Shown: positions 9,023 to 15,237 of the stretch, piece after piece
Position numbering within the stretch: the first letter of the stretch is position 1
Layout: each line of letters opens with the position of its first letter
NCBI GenBank assembly: GCA_000437855.1
Contig: FR902193.1
Location: forward strand, 1-28,405
Source: Clostridium sp. CAG:567
Lineage (GTDB): Bacteria > Bacillota > Clostridia > TANB77 > CAG-508
Length of the DNA: 28,405 bases
Direction: 5' to 3'
The notes under the pieces: model-generated
What the model was told of the DNA's origin: nothing
The model's database searches: none
The model's input: the letters and a program-made list of their open reading frames with translations, nothing else
Translations under genes and position numbers: made by a program

Positions 9023-9036
9023 TTAAAATGAATTAG

Positions 9037-9097
9037 CAATAGTAATATGAAAACTTTTCTCCGTTCCATCCCTGCGAAAAGTATCATATTACTATTG
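9037..9097 (+). repeat. Long interrupted hairpin between sigF and spoIID
   Basis: A 13-bp perfect inverted repeat (CAATAGTAATATG, 9037-9049; CATATTACTATTG, 9085-9097) encloses a second 7-bp one (ACTTTTC 9053-9059; GAAAAGT 9076-9082) with a 16-nt loop. No T-run follows, so it is not a standard intrinsic terminator. It may limit read-through from the spoIIA operon or stabilise its 3' end. Confidence 0.6.
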
Positions 9098-9139
9098 ATG
9101 TAAAAGTTAAATAAATTGCTCATAGTAAAGGAGAGTAAA

Positions 9140-10135
9140 TTGAAAAGATTTTTAGCATATATTCTAATATTTTTGATATTGTGTTTTTCCATTCCAATAA
9201 TATTTACTAGTAAAGCAAAGCCGACAATTTCAAACAATACAGAAAATAAAGAAGAACAGCAAACAGTGGCAGATTATGATTATAAGCAATACAACACTGT
9301 AAAACTATTACATACATCAACCAACAAAGTAGAAAAACTAGGGTTAGATGAATATTTGTATGGAGTAGTAAGTAGTGAAATGCCGGCAAGTTTTGAAAAA
9401 GAAGCATTGAAAGCTCAGGCTGTTGTTGCTAGAACATATACTTTATATAAAATTATAAATGGTGGAAAAAAACATGGAAACGCTAATATATGTGATTCAT
9501 CAACTTGTTGCCAAGCATGGATTTCGAAGGAGAAAAGATTAGAAAGATGGAAAGAAGAAAACAGAACTGAATACTGGAATAAAATTGTAAGTGCAGTAAA
9601 TGAAACAAAAGGAAAAATGATAACATACAATGGTAAGCCAATAAATGCTTTTTTTCATTCAAATAGTGGTGGTTATACAGAAGCACCTTTGAATGTATGG
9701 GGAGGAAGCGGATACCCATACCTAAAATCAGTTGAAACATCTGGAGAGGATGCATATAATCAGTATTCGTCAAAAGCAACATTTACTAAAAAAGAATTTG
9801 AGGAAAAAACAAAGAAAGTTTATAGTAATTTTAAAATAGACTTTTCTAAAGAAGACTGTATAAAAATAAAAGAATATACAGAAGGTAATAGAGTAAAGTT
9901 GATTAAAATAGGAAATTTGGAATTATCAGGAGTAGAAGTTAGGACTCTACTTAGTTTAAGGTCAGCAAATTTCAAAGTAACAATTGAAAAAGATAACATT
10001 ATATTTGAAGTAACTGGCTATGGTCATGGGGTAGGAATGAGTCAAACTGGTGCAGATAGCTTAGCAAAACAAGGCAAAAGTTATGAAGAAATAATCCATC
10101 ATTTTTATTCTGGAGTAAAAGTACAAGATATTTAA
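9140..10135 (+). CDS. spoIID: Stage II sporulation protein D
   Basis: A membrane-anchored peptidoglycan hydrolase (lytic transglycosylase) needed for engulfment. The family signature 'SSEMPASFEKEALKAQAVVA' includes the catalytic Glu (residue 80 from this start). 'FFHSNSGGYTE' and the C-terminal 'GYGHGVGMSQTGA' are also typical. One N-terminal helix (about 4-22) anchors it. The longest reading begins at a TTG at 9116, but the TTG at 9140 has AAAGGAG at 9127-9133 with good spacing and is preferred (331 residues). Two adjacent cysteines (DSSTCCQAW) match the cysteine region seen in SpoIID. Confidence 0.93.
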   Translation: MKRFLAYILIFLILCFSIPIIFTSKAKPTISNNTENKEEQQTVADYDYKQYNTVKLLHTSTNKVEKLGLDEYLYGVVSSEMPASFEKEALKAQAVVARTYTLYKIINGGKKHGNANICDSSTCCQAWISKEKRLERWKEENRTEYWNKIVSAVNETKGKMITYNGKPINAFFHSNSGGYTEAPLNVWGGSGYPYLKSVETSGEDAYNQYSSKATFTKKEFEEKTKKVYSNFKIDFSKEDCIKIKEYTEGNRVKLIKIGNLELSGVEVRTLLSLRSANFKVTIEKDNIIFEVTGYGHGVGMSQTGADSLAKQGKSYEEIIHHFYSGVKVQDI

Positions 10136-10201
10136 CATTTTTGTATAAATTTCTCAAACTTGTAAATAATTATACTAAAGAAAAATTAAGGAGGAATTAT
10201 T

Positions 10202-10987
10202 ATGAGAAGAAACTATAGAGGAAGGTTTACAGAGAGAATAGATACTAAAAAAATGTTATATATTGCAGGTACTATACTGGCTTTGGCAATAATAGCTTTT
10301 GTTATAACTTTTTTTGTTTATGGAAATACATTAAATAAAACAAATGAACTTAGTAAAATAAATACAAATTCATTAGGAACAATCACTGCAATAGAAGAAA
10401 CAAGTACATCTTATGGTAAAACAGTTGATGAAGCAAAAAACGATATAGAAGATTCAAATAAAATTGCTGTTAATACAAGTACTATGAAAGATGAAAAAAT
10501 AGACACAAAAAAGAATGAAAATAAAACAACAGTTAAAGATACAGAATCTAAAAATGAAACTAAGACAGTTACTGTAAAAGATCCGGAATTTAAAATGCCA
10601 GTAGAAGGTTCAATAATGAAGGAATTTGCAGATAATAAATTGGTATATTCTAATACTTTAGATGTGTGGACAACACATAACGGAATTGATATTTCAGCTG
10701 ATAAAACAACAGTTGTAAAAGCATCTTCAGAGGGAACTGTAAAGTCAATAAAAAATGATCCACGTTATGGATTAACAGTTATTATAGAACATACAAATGG
10801 ATATAAAACTGTATATTCAAATCTTTTATCAACTGAATTTGTTGTAGAAGGTGAAAAAGTTAAACAAGGACAAAGTATAGGAACAGTTGGAACTACTTCT
10901 GCATTTGAAGTATCAGATGAGCCACATCTTCACTTTGAAATTATAAAAAATAATGAACAATTAAACCCAGAACTTTATATAAAATAA
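10202..10987 (+). CDS. spoIIQ: SpoIIQ-like M23 (LytM) sporulation protein
   Basis: The 261-residue protein has a short basic N-terminus, one membrane helix (about 19-41), a low-complexity Lys/Glu/Thr spacer (about 75-128) and a C-terminal LytM/M23 domain (about 131-258). Its place beside spoIID and this layout fit SpoIIQ, which forms the forespore half of the SpoIIQ-SpoIIIAH channel. The zinc-binding residues appear complete: His159 and Asp163 in HNGIDI, His242 and His244 in PHLHFE. Many clostridial SpoIIQ proteins keep them while the B. subtilis protein does not. A forespore sigma-F promoter would be expected but only a weak GTATA (10143-10147) is seen. AAGGAGG precedes the ATG. Confidence 0.85.
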   Translation: MRRNYRGRFTERIDTKKMLYIAGTILALAIIAFVITFFVYGNTLNKTNELSKINTNSLGTITAIEETSTSYGKTVDEAKNDIEDSNKIAVNTSTMKDEKIDTKKNENKTTVKDTESKNETKTVTVKDPEFKMPVEGSIMKEFADNKLVYSNTLDVWTTHNGIDISADKTTVVKASSEGTVKSIKNDPRYGLTVIIEHTNGYKTVYSNLLSTEFVVEGEKVKQGQSIGTVGTTSAFEVSDEPHLHFEIIKNNEQLNPELYIK

Positions 10988-11045
10988 AGTGTAAAATTAA
11001 GGTCAATAGAAAAAGTAATTTCTATTTGGAAAAGTGTAAAATTAA
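10986..11045 (+). repeat. Two direct 15-bp repeats flanking a small hairpin
   Basis: AAAGTGTAAAATTAA occurs exactly at 10986-11000 and 11031-11045. Between them AATAGAAA/TTTCTATT (11005-11012, 11019-11026) can form an 8-bp hairpin. It may be the 3' end of spoIIQ or an operator; no function is clear. Confidence 0.4.
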
Positions 11046-11068
11046 TCTGATTTTTTTATAAAAAACTA

Positions 11069-11097
11069 TTTACAATATTCGAAAAAAAATATACAAT
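11069..11097 (+). promoter_or_regulatory. Promoter of the TM2 gene
   Basis: TTTACA (11069-11074), 17-bp spacer, TACAAT (11092-11097), 31 bases before the start codon and ahead of AAGGAGG. Confidence 0.65.
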
Positions 11098-11128
11098 ACC
11101 CTTATAAAATAATAAGGAGGATGTAAAA

Positions 11129-11341
11129 ATGAAAAGCGAAAAAGATTGGTTAGTAACTTTATTACTATGTATATTTTTGGGAGGAATAGGAGTTCATAGA
11201 TTTTATGCAGGAAAAATTGGAACAGGAATATTACAATTAATTACTCTTGGCGGATGCGGAATATGGACTTTAGTAGATCTTATAATGATTATAACAGGAA
11301 GCTTCACTGATAAAGATGGAAACAAAATCACAAATAACTAA
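11129..11341 (+). CDS. TM2 domain protein
   Basis: This 70-residue membrane protein consists of a TM2 domain. It has two hydrophobic helices (about 8-24 and 34-57) with the family pattern 'FLGGIGVHRFYAGKIGTGIL' and a Cys-containing turn (GGCGIWTLVDL). The biochemical role of the family is not established. It overlaps the next gene by 26 bases, so the two are probably translationally coupled. Confidence 0.9.
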   Translation: MKSEKDWLVTLLLCIFLGGIGVHRFYAGKIGTGILQLITLGGCGIWTLVDLIMIITGSFTDKDGNKITNN

Positions 11342-11624
11342 AATAGTATTATTTATTATAATTAATGCAATAATATTGTCAGTTTTATATGCAATACCAA
11401 TAAACAGTAAGATAATGGAAAATCTATGCATATATAAACTAATATTAGGCAAAGAATGTTGGAATTGTGGAATGACGAGAGCTTTCTTATCAATTTTACA
11501 TTGTAACTTTAAAAATGCATTGAATTATAATAATAAAGTAGTATTAGTGTTTCCAATGACAATAGCTATATACATTAATACATGGTATAAATATATTATA
11601 AAAAATAAGCAAGAACAAAATTAA
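11316..11624 (+). CDS. DUF2752 family membrane protein
   Basis: The 102-residue protein has an N-terminal helix (about 8-27), the DUF2752 signature 'CWNCGMTRAFLSILHCNF' (residues about 48-66), and a second helix (about 74-92). It overlaps the end of the TM2 gene in another frame. TM2 and DUF2752 proteins are often encoded side by side. No enzymatic function is known. The start has only an AGGAAG inside the upstream gene, which fits coupling. Confidence 0.85.
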   Translation: METKSQITKIVLFIIINAIILSVLYAIPINSKIMENLCIYKLILGKECWNCGMTRAFLSILHCNFKNALNYNNKVVLVFPMTIAIYINTWYKYIIKNKQEQN

Positions 11625-11643
11625 AAATATTCTTGCTTATTTT
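11602..11643 (+). terminator. Terminator after the TM2/DUF2752 pair
   Basis: A perfect 14-bp stem (11602-11615 with 11630-11643) has the stop codon in its loop and ends in T residues. It marks the end of the ordinary chromosomal block. Confidence 0.85.
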
Positions 11644-11748
11644 ATTATATAAAAAAAGAAAAATATTGTTAAAAAATAATAAAAATTATTGAAAAAAATT
11701 AAATTTATAGTATTTTAAAAAAGAAGATAAATATAAAATAATAACTAA

Positions 11749-11904
11749 CTAAAAGATATAAATAAACCTGTTGGAGTAAGTGAATATAAGCTTTTACAAG
11801 ATATACCAGAATATTTACAATCACAATTACCAAAAGCAGAAAAAATTGAATTGCATATTAAGGATATTGAAGAAATAGAAAAACAGCAAGATAATGAGGA
11901 ATAA
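11749..11904 (+). pseudogene. C-terminal remnant of a YhcG/DUF1016-type PDDEXK nuclease
   Basis: The frame reads 'NKPVGVSEYKLLQDIPEYLQ' followed by SQLPKAEKIE and a charged tail, then TAA. This matches the typical end of YhcG (DUF1016) proteins, which carry 'NPIGVSEYxLxxxLPxxLxxxLPxxEEIE'. There is a stop just upstream (11746-11748), no start codon and no ribosome binding site, so only the last 50 or so codons remain. The family call is from memory of the C-terminal pattern. Confidence 0.6.
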
Positions 11905-11933
11905 TACATTAAATTTTCTCGACAGTGTCAAGA

Positions 11934-11961
11934 TAATTGTGCAACGGCAGTTGCACAATTA
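11934..11961. repeat. 12-bp perfect hairpin in gene-free DNA
   Basis: TAATTGTGCAAC and its exact complement (11934-11945, 11950-11961) are separated by GGCA. There is no T-run. The same bases lie in a short open frame (11915-11980, including FSRQCQDNCATAVAQLEK) without a start, which looks like another gene scrap that I cannot assign. Confidence 0.5.
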
Positions 11962-12014
11962 GAAAAAGTAAATATGTAATTGAATTATCCAAACACCTGG
12001 ACAATTTAAAAACA

Positions 12015-12053
12015 AAAATCGTTTTAGATTAAAAACTCTAAAGCGATTTTTTT
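12015..12053 (+). terminator. Intrinsic terminator
   Basis: A 14-bp stem with one G-T pair (12015-12028 with 12037-12050) is followed by TTT. It probably belonged to the lost gene upstream. Confidence 0.8.
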
Positions 12054-12158
12054 ATGGAAATTTTTTATCTACAATTTAAAGATATAAAACTATATAACTT
12101 TATAAAAAAAGGAACTAAAGCCAAAATAAAACGAAACAAGAGAGGAGGGAGAGGGCAA

Positions 12159-12278
12159 ATGTCAAATCTAAATTTAAAAGGTTTATGAATTCCAATAGAA
12201 ATATTAACAGATACAAATTTAAGTGATAAAGAAAAACACATTTATTCTATTATAATGTTTTTAAATAAAGAACATCAT
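12159..12278 (+). pseudogene. 5' remnant of a plasmid replication/HTH protein
   Basis: A strong ribosome binding site (AGAGGAGGGA, 12141-12150) precedes ATG at 12159, which reads MSNLNLKGL, then TGA (12186-12188). The same frame continues as 'IPIEILTDTNLSDKEKHIYS' and IIMFLNKEHH. This resembles the N-terminus of helix-turn-helix replication proteins of Firmicutes mobile elements, where the stop position is normally Trp (TGG to TGA). Homology ends near 12278 where the sequence turns into hairpins. It is dead by both a nonsense mutation and truncation. Confidence 0.65.
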
Positions 12279-12301
12279 AGGCAATTACTATATATAAAAA
12301 T

Positions 12302-12559
12302 AATAAAAGTGGAGATTTTTGAAAAATATCTGCTTTTATTATTGTCGCAGACAACAAGGTTCTGGGGTACCAGACTGCAATCTTGGATTGCTATGTCGGG
12401 TCAGGTTCTTATTTTTGCGTGGAAGTTTGAAACCGAGCAAGGTTTCATAAAGTCAAGAAAAAATCTGAAAAATGTTTTTCTTGACTTTTTCTTTTACCTA
12501 AATTGCAAAATGCGAATTTAAGTAAAAAACTAAAAAATTGCGAGTAGCAAATTTTTAGG
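12302..12559 (+). other. Hairpin-rich non-coding region upstream of the relaxase
   Basis: The consecutive inverted repeats are AATAAAAG/CTTTTATT (12302-12309, 12333-12340), TCTGG/CCAGA (12361-12365, 12370-12374), GCAATC/GATTGC (12377-12382, 12386-12391) and GAAACC/GGTTTC (12429-12434, 12441-12446). A 14-bp stem lies at 12449-12488. CTAAAAAATTGC/GCAAATTTTTAG (12531-12559, one mismatch) is last. Such density is expected of a single-strand origin, oriT or structured RNA of a rolling-circle or mobilizable plasmid. Which one cannot be told from sequence alone. Confidence 0.55.
12449..12490 (+). terminator. Intrinsic terminator ahead of the relaxase pseudogene
   Basis: A perfect 14-bp stem (12449-12462 with 12475-12488) is followed by TT and CTTTT. 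Confidence 0.75.
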
Positions 12560-12596
12560 CAATGGGGTGTGAGAAAATGTAATTTCCCTGCCATAC

Positions 12597-12646
12597 GCTC
12601 AAACTTGTTTGACTAGTATGTTAGACATACAAAGTATATCTTGAGC
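12597..12646 (+). other. Candidate oriT of the old mobilizable element
   Basis: GTATGT-TAG-ACATAC (12616-12630) forms a small hairpin inside a larger GCTCAA...TTGAGC repeat (12597-12602, 12641-12646). AAAGTATA follows at 12631-12638. It sits just upstream of the MobV-type relaxase gene, the normal place for oriT of pMV158-like plasmids, whose oriT also combines a small repeat with an AAAGTATA element. The nick site cannot be assigned. Confidence 0.35.
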
Positions 12647-12668
12647 AAAGAAGGAGGAAAAAGAAGAT

Positions 12669-13357
12669 ATGAGTTATGCAATAATAAGAAATGAAAATTA
12701 ACAAGAGCTGAATCATACGGAGCATATGTTCACAATGATAGGAAAGCAAAAAATCATTCAAATAAGGATATTGATACAACGAGGACACATTTAAATTTCT
12801 ATTGTAAGGAAAATGAAACAGCATACATTAGAAAATTTGATAGAATGAAAAAGGAATATGATTTACAAGGTAATTTAAGAAAAAATAGTATTATAATGTG
12901 CCAAATGATGATTACATCAGATAACGAATTTTTTAAGAAAATAGGTTTAGAAGAAACAAAAAGATATTTTAGAGAGAGTTATAAGTTTGTATGTAATTAT
13001 AAAAATCTAGGGGAAAGAAATATAATATCTGCAGCAGTACATTTAGATGAAACAACACCACATATGCACTTGACGTTTATACCAGTAATTCATACAAAAG
13101 ATGAACAAGGCAATGCAGTAGATAAAATTTGTGCAAGAGATTTTTGGAGAGGTAGAGATAGTTATAGCAAATTACACAGAATAATAGATAAATTCTATGA
13201 AACTATTGATAAATTCATACATTGGATTTGCGAAAAATTTGATATGGGTGCAGAAGATAATTTAATTAGAGATTTTCAAAAAGAAACTAATACTTTTTTA
13301 GACCCAGAAAAACAAATTAAAAAAGAAGAAAGAGAAATGGAATGGAATGGGATTTAG
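12669..13357 (+). pseudogene. MobV/Mob-Pre type relaxase, frameshifted and internally deleted
   Basis: ATG 12669 (after AAGGAGG 12651-12657) reads MSYAIIRNEN then TAA at 12699. Dropping one base there restores 'TRAESYGAYVHNDRKAKNHS' and the rest of a Mob/Pre relaxase in the other frame. A one-base deletion in the next (Tyr) codon explains this. The relaxase metal motif is intact in 'HLDETTPHMHLTFIPV'. The frame runs to 13357. The protein would be about 228 residues, while relatives are near 400. The C-terminal 'FIHWICEKFD...' part follows the catalytic domain directly, so a central segment is missing. GATAAATTC occurs twice at this join (13187-13195, 13208-13216). The gene is inactive. Confidence 0.8.
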
Positions 13358-13424
13358 AGAGATAATAGGATTTTATAAAATGTTTTAAAAAATTTATTCT
13401 AAAATCTTTATATTTATATTTTTT

Positions 13425-13434
13425 ATGGTATAAT
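13425..13434 (+). promoter_or_regulatory. Extended -10 promoter of the 13470 gene
   Basis: ATGGTATAAT has a perfect TATAAT (13429-13434) with the TGn extension. The -35 is poor. A start near 13441 would favour the ATG at 13470 over that at 13455. Confidence 0.5.
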
Positions 13435-13469
13435 CAAAAGTAAAGAGAGATAATATGGGAGTGAAAATT

Positions 13470-14072
13470 ATGAACATAAGAGAAATGGAAGAAAATGGAA
13501 CAATAGATTATTATTTAGATTTAAAAAAATATATAAATGAATTTGTTAATAAAAATTATCCATTATCACAAGAAGATTTACGTTCTATATTAGAAAATAC
13601 TCCAACTGAAAATGTTGTACAAAGGCAAGAAACACATAGAATTTTAAATGATGCAATGGAGGAAATTTTAACAAATGTTGCGGTTAGAAATGTTCAAATA
13701 ATAAATGGAGCTAATGAAGGGAATTATACGGAATTTTCTACTAATGATTTTAAACAAGAAATATTTCAAATGAAACAAGAGATGTTAGAAAAATTATGGG
13801 AGGCACAGCATCAAGAAGAACAAATGCAACATGAAGAAGGTGAGCAAACAACAGAAGAACAATCTGATGTAGTAGAAGAACAAGTATATGCACAGGAAAG
13901 TGAAAACGCACAAGGAGAACAATTAATTGAGGATGTTGTTGAACAAAGTCAAAAAATTGAAATAAGAGCAGATGAAATAAGCGAAGTTAATGGAGAAATA
14001 AACCAAGCTGAAAGAGATTTTATACAGGAACAACAGCCACACCAAGATTTTGGAATGAGCATAGGAGAATAA
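13470..14072 (+). CDS. Unknown protein with Gln/Glu-rich C-terminus
   Basis: The 200-residue acidic protein has no recognised domain. Residues about 1-105 look helical and ordered. From about 110 it becomes a Glu/Gln-rich low-complexity region, with runs such as EEQMQHEEGEQTTEEQ and few hydrophobic residues. No membrane segment or signal is seen. The longest reading begins at 13455; ATG 13470 is preferred because GGGAG (13457-13461) lies 8 bases upstream. The next gene begins 3 bases after its stop, so the pair is surely co-transcribed. It sits in a decayed mobile element, yet both frames are intact. Confidence 0.6.
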   Translation: MNIREMEENGTIDYYLDLKKYINEFVNKNYPLSQEDLRSILENTPTENVVQRQETHRILNDAMEEILTNVAVRNVQIINGANEGNYTEFSTNDFKQEIFQMKQEMLEKLWEAQHQEEQMQHEEGEQTTEEQSDVVEEQVYAQESENAQGEQLIEDVVEQSQKIEIRADEISEVNGEINQAERDFIQEQQPHQDFGMSIGE

Positions 14073-14075
14073 AGT

Positions 14076-14528
14076 ATGAATATTGAAACAAGACAAGCAT
14101 ATTCAGAAGTAAATAAATTTTTAGAATTAATTGGCGAAGAAATGTCAAATAAAATTCCTGTTAAGTTAAGAAAATTTTTTGAGCGTGAAATGGACAAAAA
14201 TTATATTCCGACAATAAATACAAATATTCCTATTAAAGAACAAAATTTAAAAAGAAAGACAATAGCAATTATAGCTAGTTTGAATTTACAATATTGGTGT
14301 AAAGAAGATAAAAAACAAGAATTGATAGAAATATATTCTAATAATGAAAAGAAATATCAAGAAGATTTACAAGAAAAATATAATCCAGATAATATTTTTA
14401 AAAAGCGCACTCAAGAAAGTGTAATAGAGGAAAAGAATATTGAAAAAGAGTTTGCTTTGGTGGAATATAAGGAATCAATTTTCAAAAAGTTAATAAATAA
14501 AATAAAAAATATATTTCATATAAATTAA
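14076..14528 (+). CDS. Conserved-looking unknown protein, second gene of a pair
   Basis: The 150-residue protein is helical and charged. Segments such as 'SNKIPVKLRKFFEREMDKNY', 'TIAIIASLNLQYWCK' and 'KYQEDLQEKYNPDNIFKKR' look like a conserved small protein that I have the impression occurs widely in gut Clostridia, but I cannot name a family. The C-terminus (about 131-150) is basic and amphipathic. No good ribosome binding site is seen; GGAG in the end of the upstream gene (14065-14068) and the 3-base gap suggest coupled translation. A hairpin follows. Confidence 0.6.
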   Translation: MNIETRQAYSEVNKFLELIGEEMSNKIPVKLRKFFEREMDKNYIPTINTNIPIKEQNLKRKTIAIIASLNLQYWCKEDKKQELIEIYSNNEKKYQEDLQEKYNPDNIFKKRTQESVIEEKNIEKEFALVEYKESIFKKLINKIKNIFHIN

Positions 14529-14533
14529 ATAAT

Positions 14534-14570
14534 AATGCTATATAATAAGAGAAAATTATATAGCATTTAT
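14534..14570 (+). terminator. Hairpin terminator after the unknown pair
   Basis: A 13-bp perfect stem (AATGCTATATAAT, 14534-14546, with 14555-14567) has an 8-nt loop and only a short T run. Confidence 0.6.
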
Positions 14571-14909
14571 AAATTTATGAGCCTATAGAAAATCTTGTGT
14601 AAATCGGATTTCCTTCCGATTGATAACTTGAAAAAATTTAATATTTTTATTATTAACATTATTTAAATAATATTTTTCTAAAAAATCAATACTTTAGAAA
14701 AAGTTGTGTAAGTTTAATAAGACTTAAGAAAAATCCTTCTTAAGCCTATTATTTTTAGGCTTTATTTTATATCCTGTAGAAGTATTTTTAAAGTTATAAA
14801 AAAAGCTCCTTCTTCTGATACGATTTACTATATATGTATTGGTTTAGGAATTTCTATAAAAGGTTTCTATGATAGTAAATTATTTGATGATTTAGATGAT
14901 AACGACTAA
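14571..14909 (+). other. Gene-free stretch with hairpins and a start-less open frame
   Basis: Hairpins are AATCGGA-TTTCCT-TCCGATT (14602-14621), CTTAAGAA/TTCTTAAG (14723-14744) and AAGCCTA/TAGGCTT (14742-14763). AGAAAA..TTGTGTAA occurs twice, near 14587-14602 and 14696-14711. From 14721 to 14909 a frame is open, ending YDSKLFDDLDDND, but it has no ATG, GTG or TTG and no ribosome binding site, so it is read as a possible gene scrap. Confidence 0.4.
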
Positions 14910-14952
14910 AAAATAATAAAATTTATGCAAATAGTGAATTTTTAAAAATCAT

Positions 14953-14981
14953 TTGACATATAATAAAATTGATGTTATAAT
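14953..14981 (+). promoter_or_regulatory. Near-perfect sigma-A promoter of the antitoxin RNA
   Basis: TTGACA (14953-14958), 17-bp spacer, TATAAT (14976-14981), with a TG one base upstream (14973-14974). This is the best promoter match in the window and drives no visible protein gene. Confidence 0.85.
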
Positions 14982-14987
14982 AACATT

Positions 14988-15052
14988 AGCTAGCAAATCG
15001 AATGAACTCACAAAGGTTTGCACGAGATATGTGTCCGCATATCTCTTTTTTT
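14988..15052 (+). ncRNA. Candidate antisense RNA antitoxin (about 65 nt)
   Basis: It is bounded by the consensus promoter and an intrinsic terminator: GAGATATG (15024-15031), loop TGTCCG, CATATCTC (15038-15045), then seven T. Bases 14995-15011 are complementary, at 16 of 17 positions, to the start-codon region of the small toxin mRNA. TTGCAC (15018-15023) is complementary to the GTGCAA following the toxin's Shine-Dalgarno core. The spacing between the two is 6 nt in both places. Its terminator loop is exactly complementary to the toxin mRNA's terminator loop. It should therefore bind the toxin mRNA and block translation, as RNA II does in the par locus of pAD1. This is inference from sequence. 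Confidence 0.75.
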
Positions 15053-15061
15053 ATTGTTCAA

Positions 15062-15091
15062 AATAAAGAAAAGGCAGGTGTCCGCCTGCCC
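15062..15091 (-). terminator. Terminator of the small toxin mRNA
   Basis: On the minus strand GGCAGG, loop CGGACA, CCTGCC (15090-15073) is followed by TTTTCTTTATTTT. The loop is the exact complement of the TGTCCG loop of the neighbouring RNA's terminator. Confidence 0.85.
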
Positions 15092-15097
15092 AAAAGA

Positions 15098-15187
15098 TTA
15101 ATCTTTGTTTGTGTCTTGGCTTTCATCATCATTATTACTTAAAAGTAACAAAACGATTAATCGCCAGATTAAATCAAATGAACTCAC
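15098..15187 (-). CDS. Small hydrophobic peptide, probable type I toxin
   Basis: The 29-codon frame starts at GTG (15187-15185) and has an excellent AAGGAGG (15204-15198) 10 bases upstream. The peptide has a short N-terminal part (MSSFDLIW), a hydrophobic core 'RLIVLLLL', and an acidic polar tail (NNDDESQDTNKD). This is the architecture of Fst-like and other type I membrane toxins, though I see no clear sequence match to Fst. It has its own promoter, a leader of about 45 nt and a terminator. The leader contains TTTTCC-AAA-GGAAA and a CCTTTT that could partly mask the ribosome binding site, as the 5' stem of fst mRNA does. Toxicity and membrane targeting are inferred. It was found by inspection because it is too short for normal gene finding. 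Confidence 0.7.
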   Translation of the reverse strand: MSSFDLIWRLIVLLLLSNNDDESQDTNKD

Positions 15188-15237
15188 TCTAGTTGCACCT
15201 CCTTCCTCAAAGATTTCCTTTGGAAAAGGATGGATTT

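Larger units (their letters stand above)
14995..15198 (+). repeat. Direct repeats linking antitoxin RNA and toxin start region
   Basis: Copy A (14995-15023) is AAATCGAATGAACTCAC, 6 nt, TTGCAC. Copy B (15171-15198, extending over the toxin start and ribosome binding site) is AAATCAAATGAACTCAC, 6 nt, TTGCAC. The long block differs at one of 17 bases. Because the two genes are transcribed from opposite strands, the repeats make the RNAs complementary. Confidence 0.85.

Noticed and set aside
12159..12188. UGA read as tryptophan (alternative genetic code)
   Set aside because: Intact genes such as valS and sigF use TGG for Trp and end normally; only this remnant has the in-frame TGA.
12340..12490. 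Group II intron fragment
   Set aside because: No domain V-like hairpin with the AGC triad or reverse transcriptase remnant could be recognised.
12255..12521. An 88-codon plus-strand frame beginning MFLNKEHH
   Set aside because: Its start is the tail of the replication pseudogene and the rest runs through several hairpins and a terminator; no ribosome binding site. It is not a gene.
14721..14909. A second small membrane peptide upstream of the toxin locus
   Set aside because: The frame has a hydrophobic stretch and acidic tail like a type I toxin, but no usable start codon, ribosome binding site or promoter.
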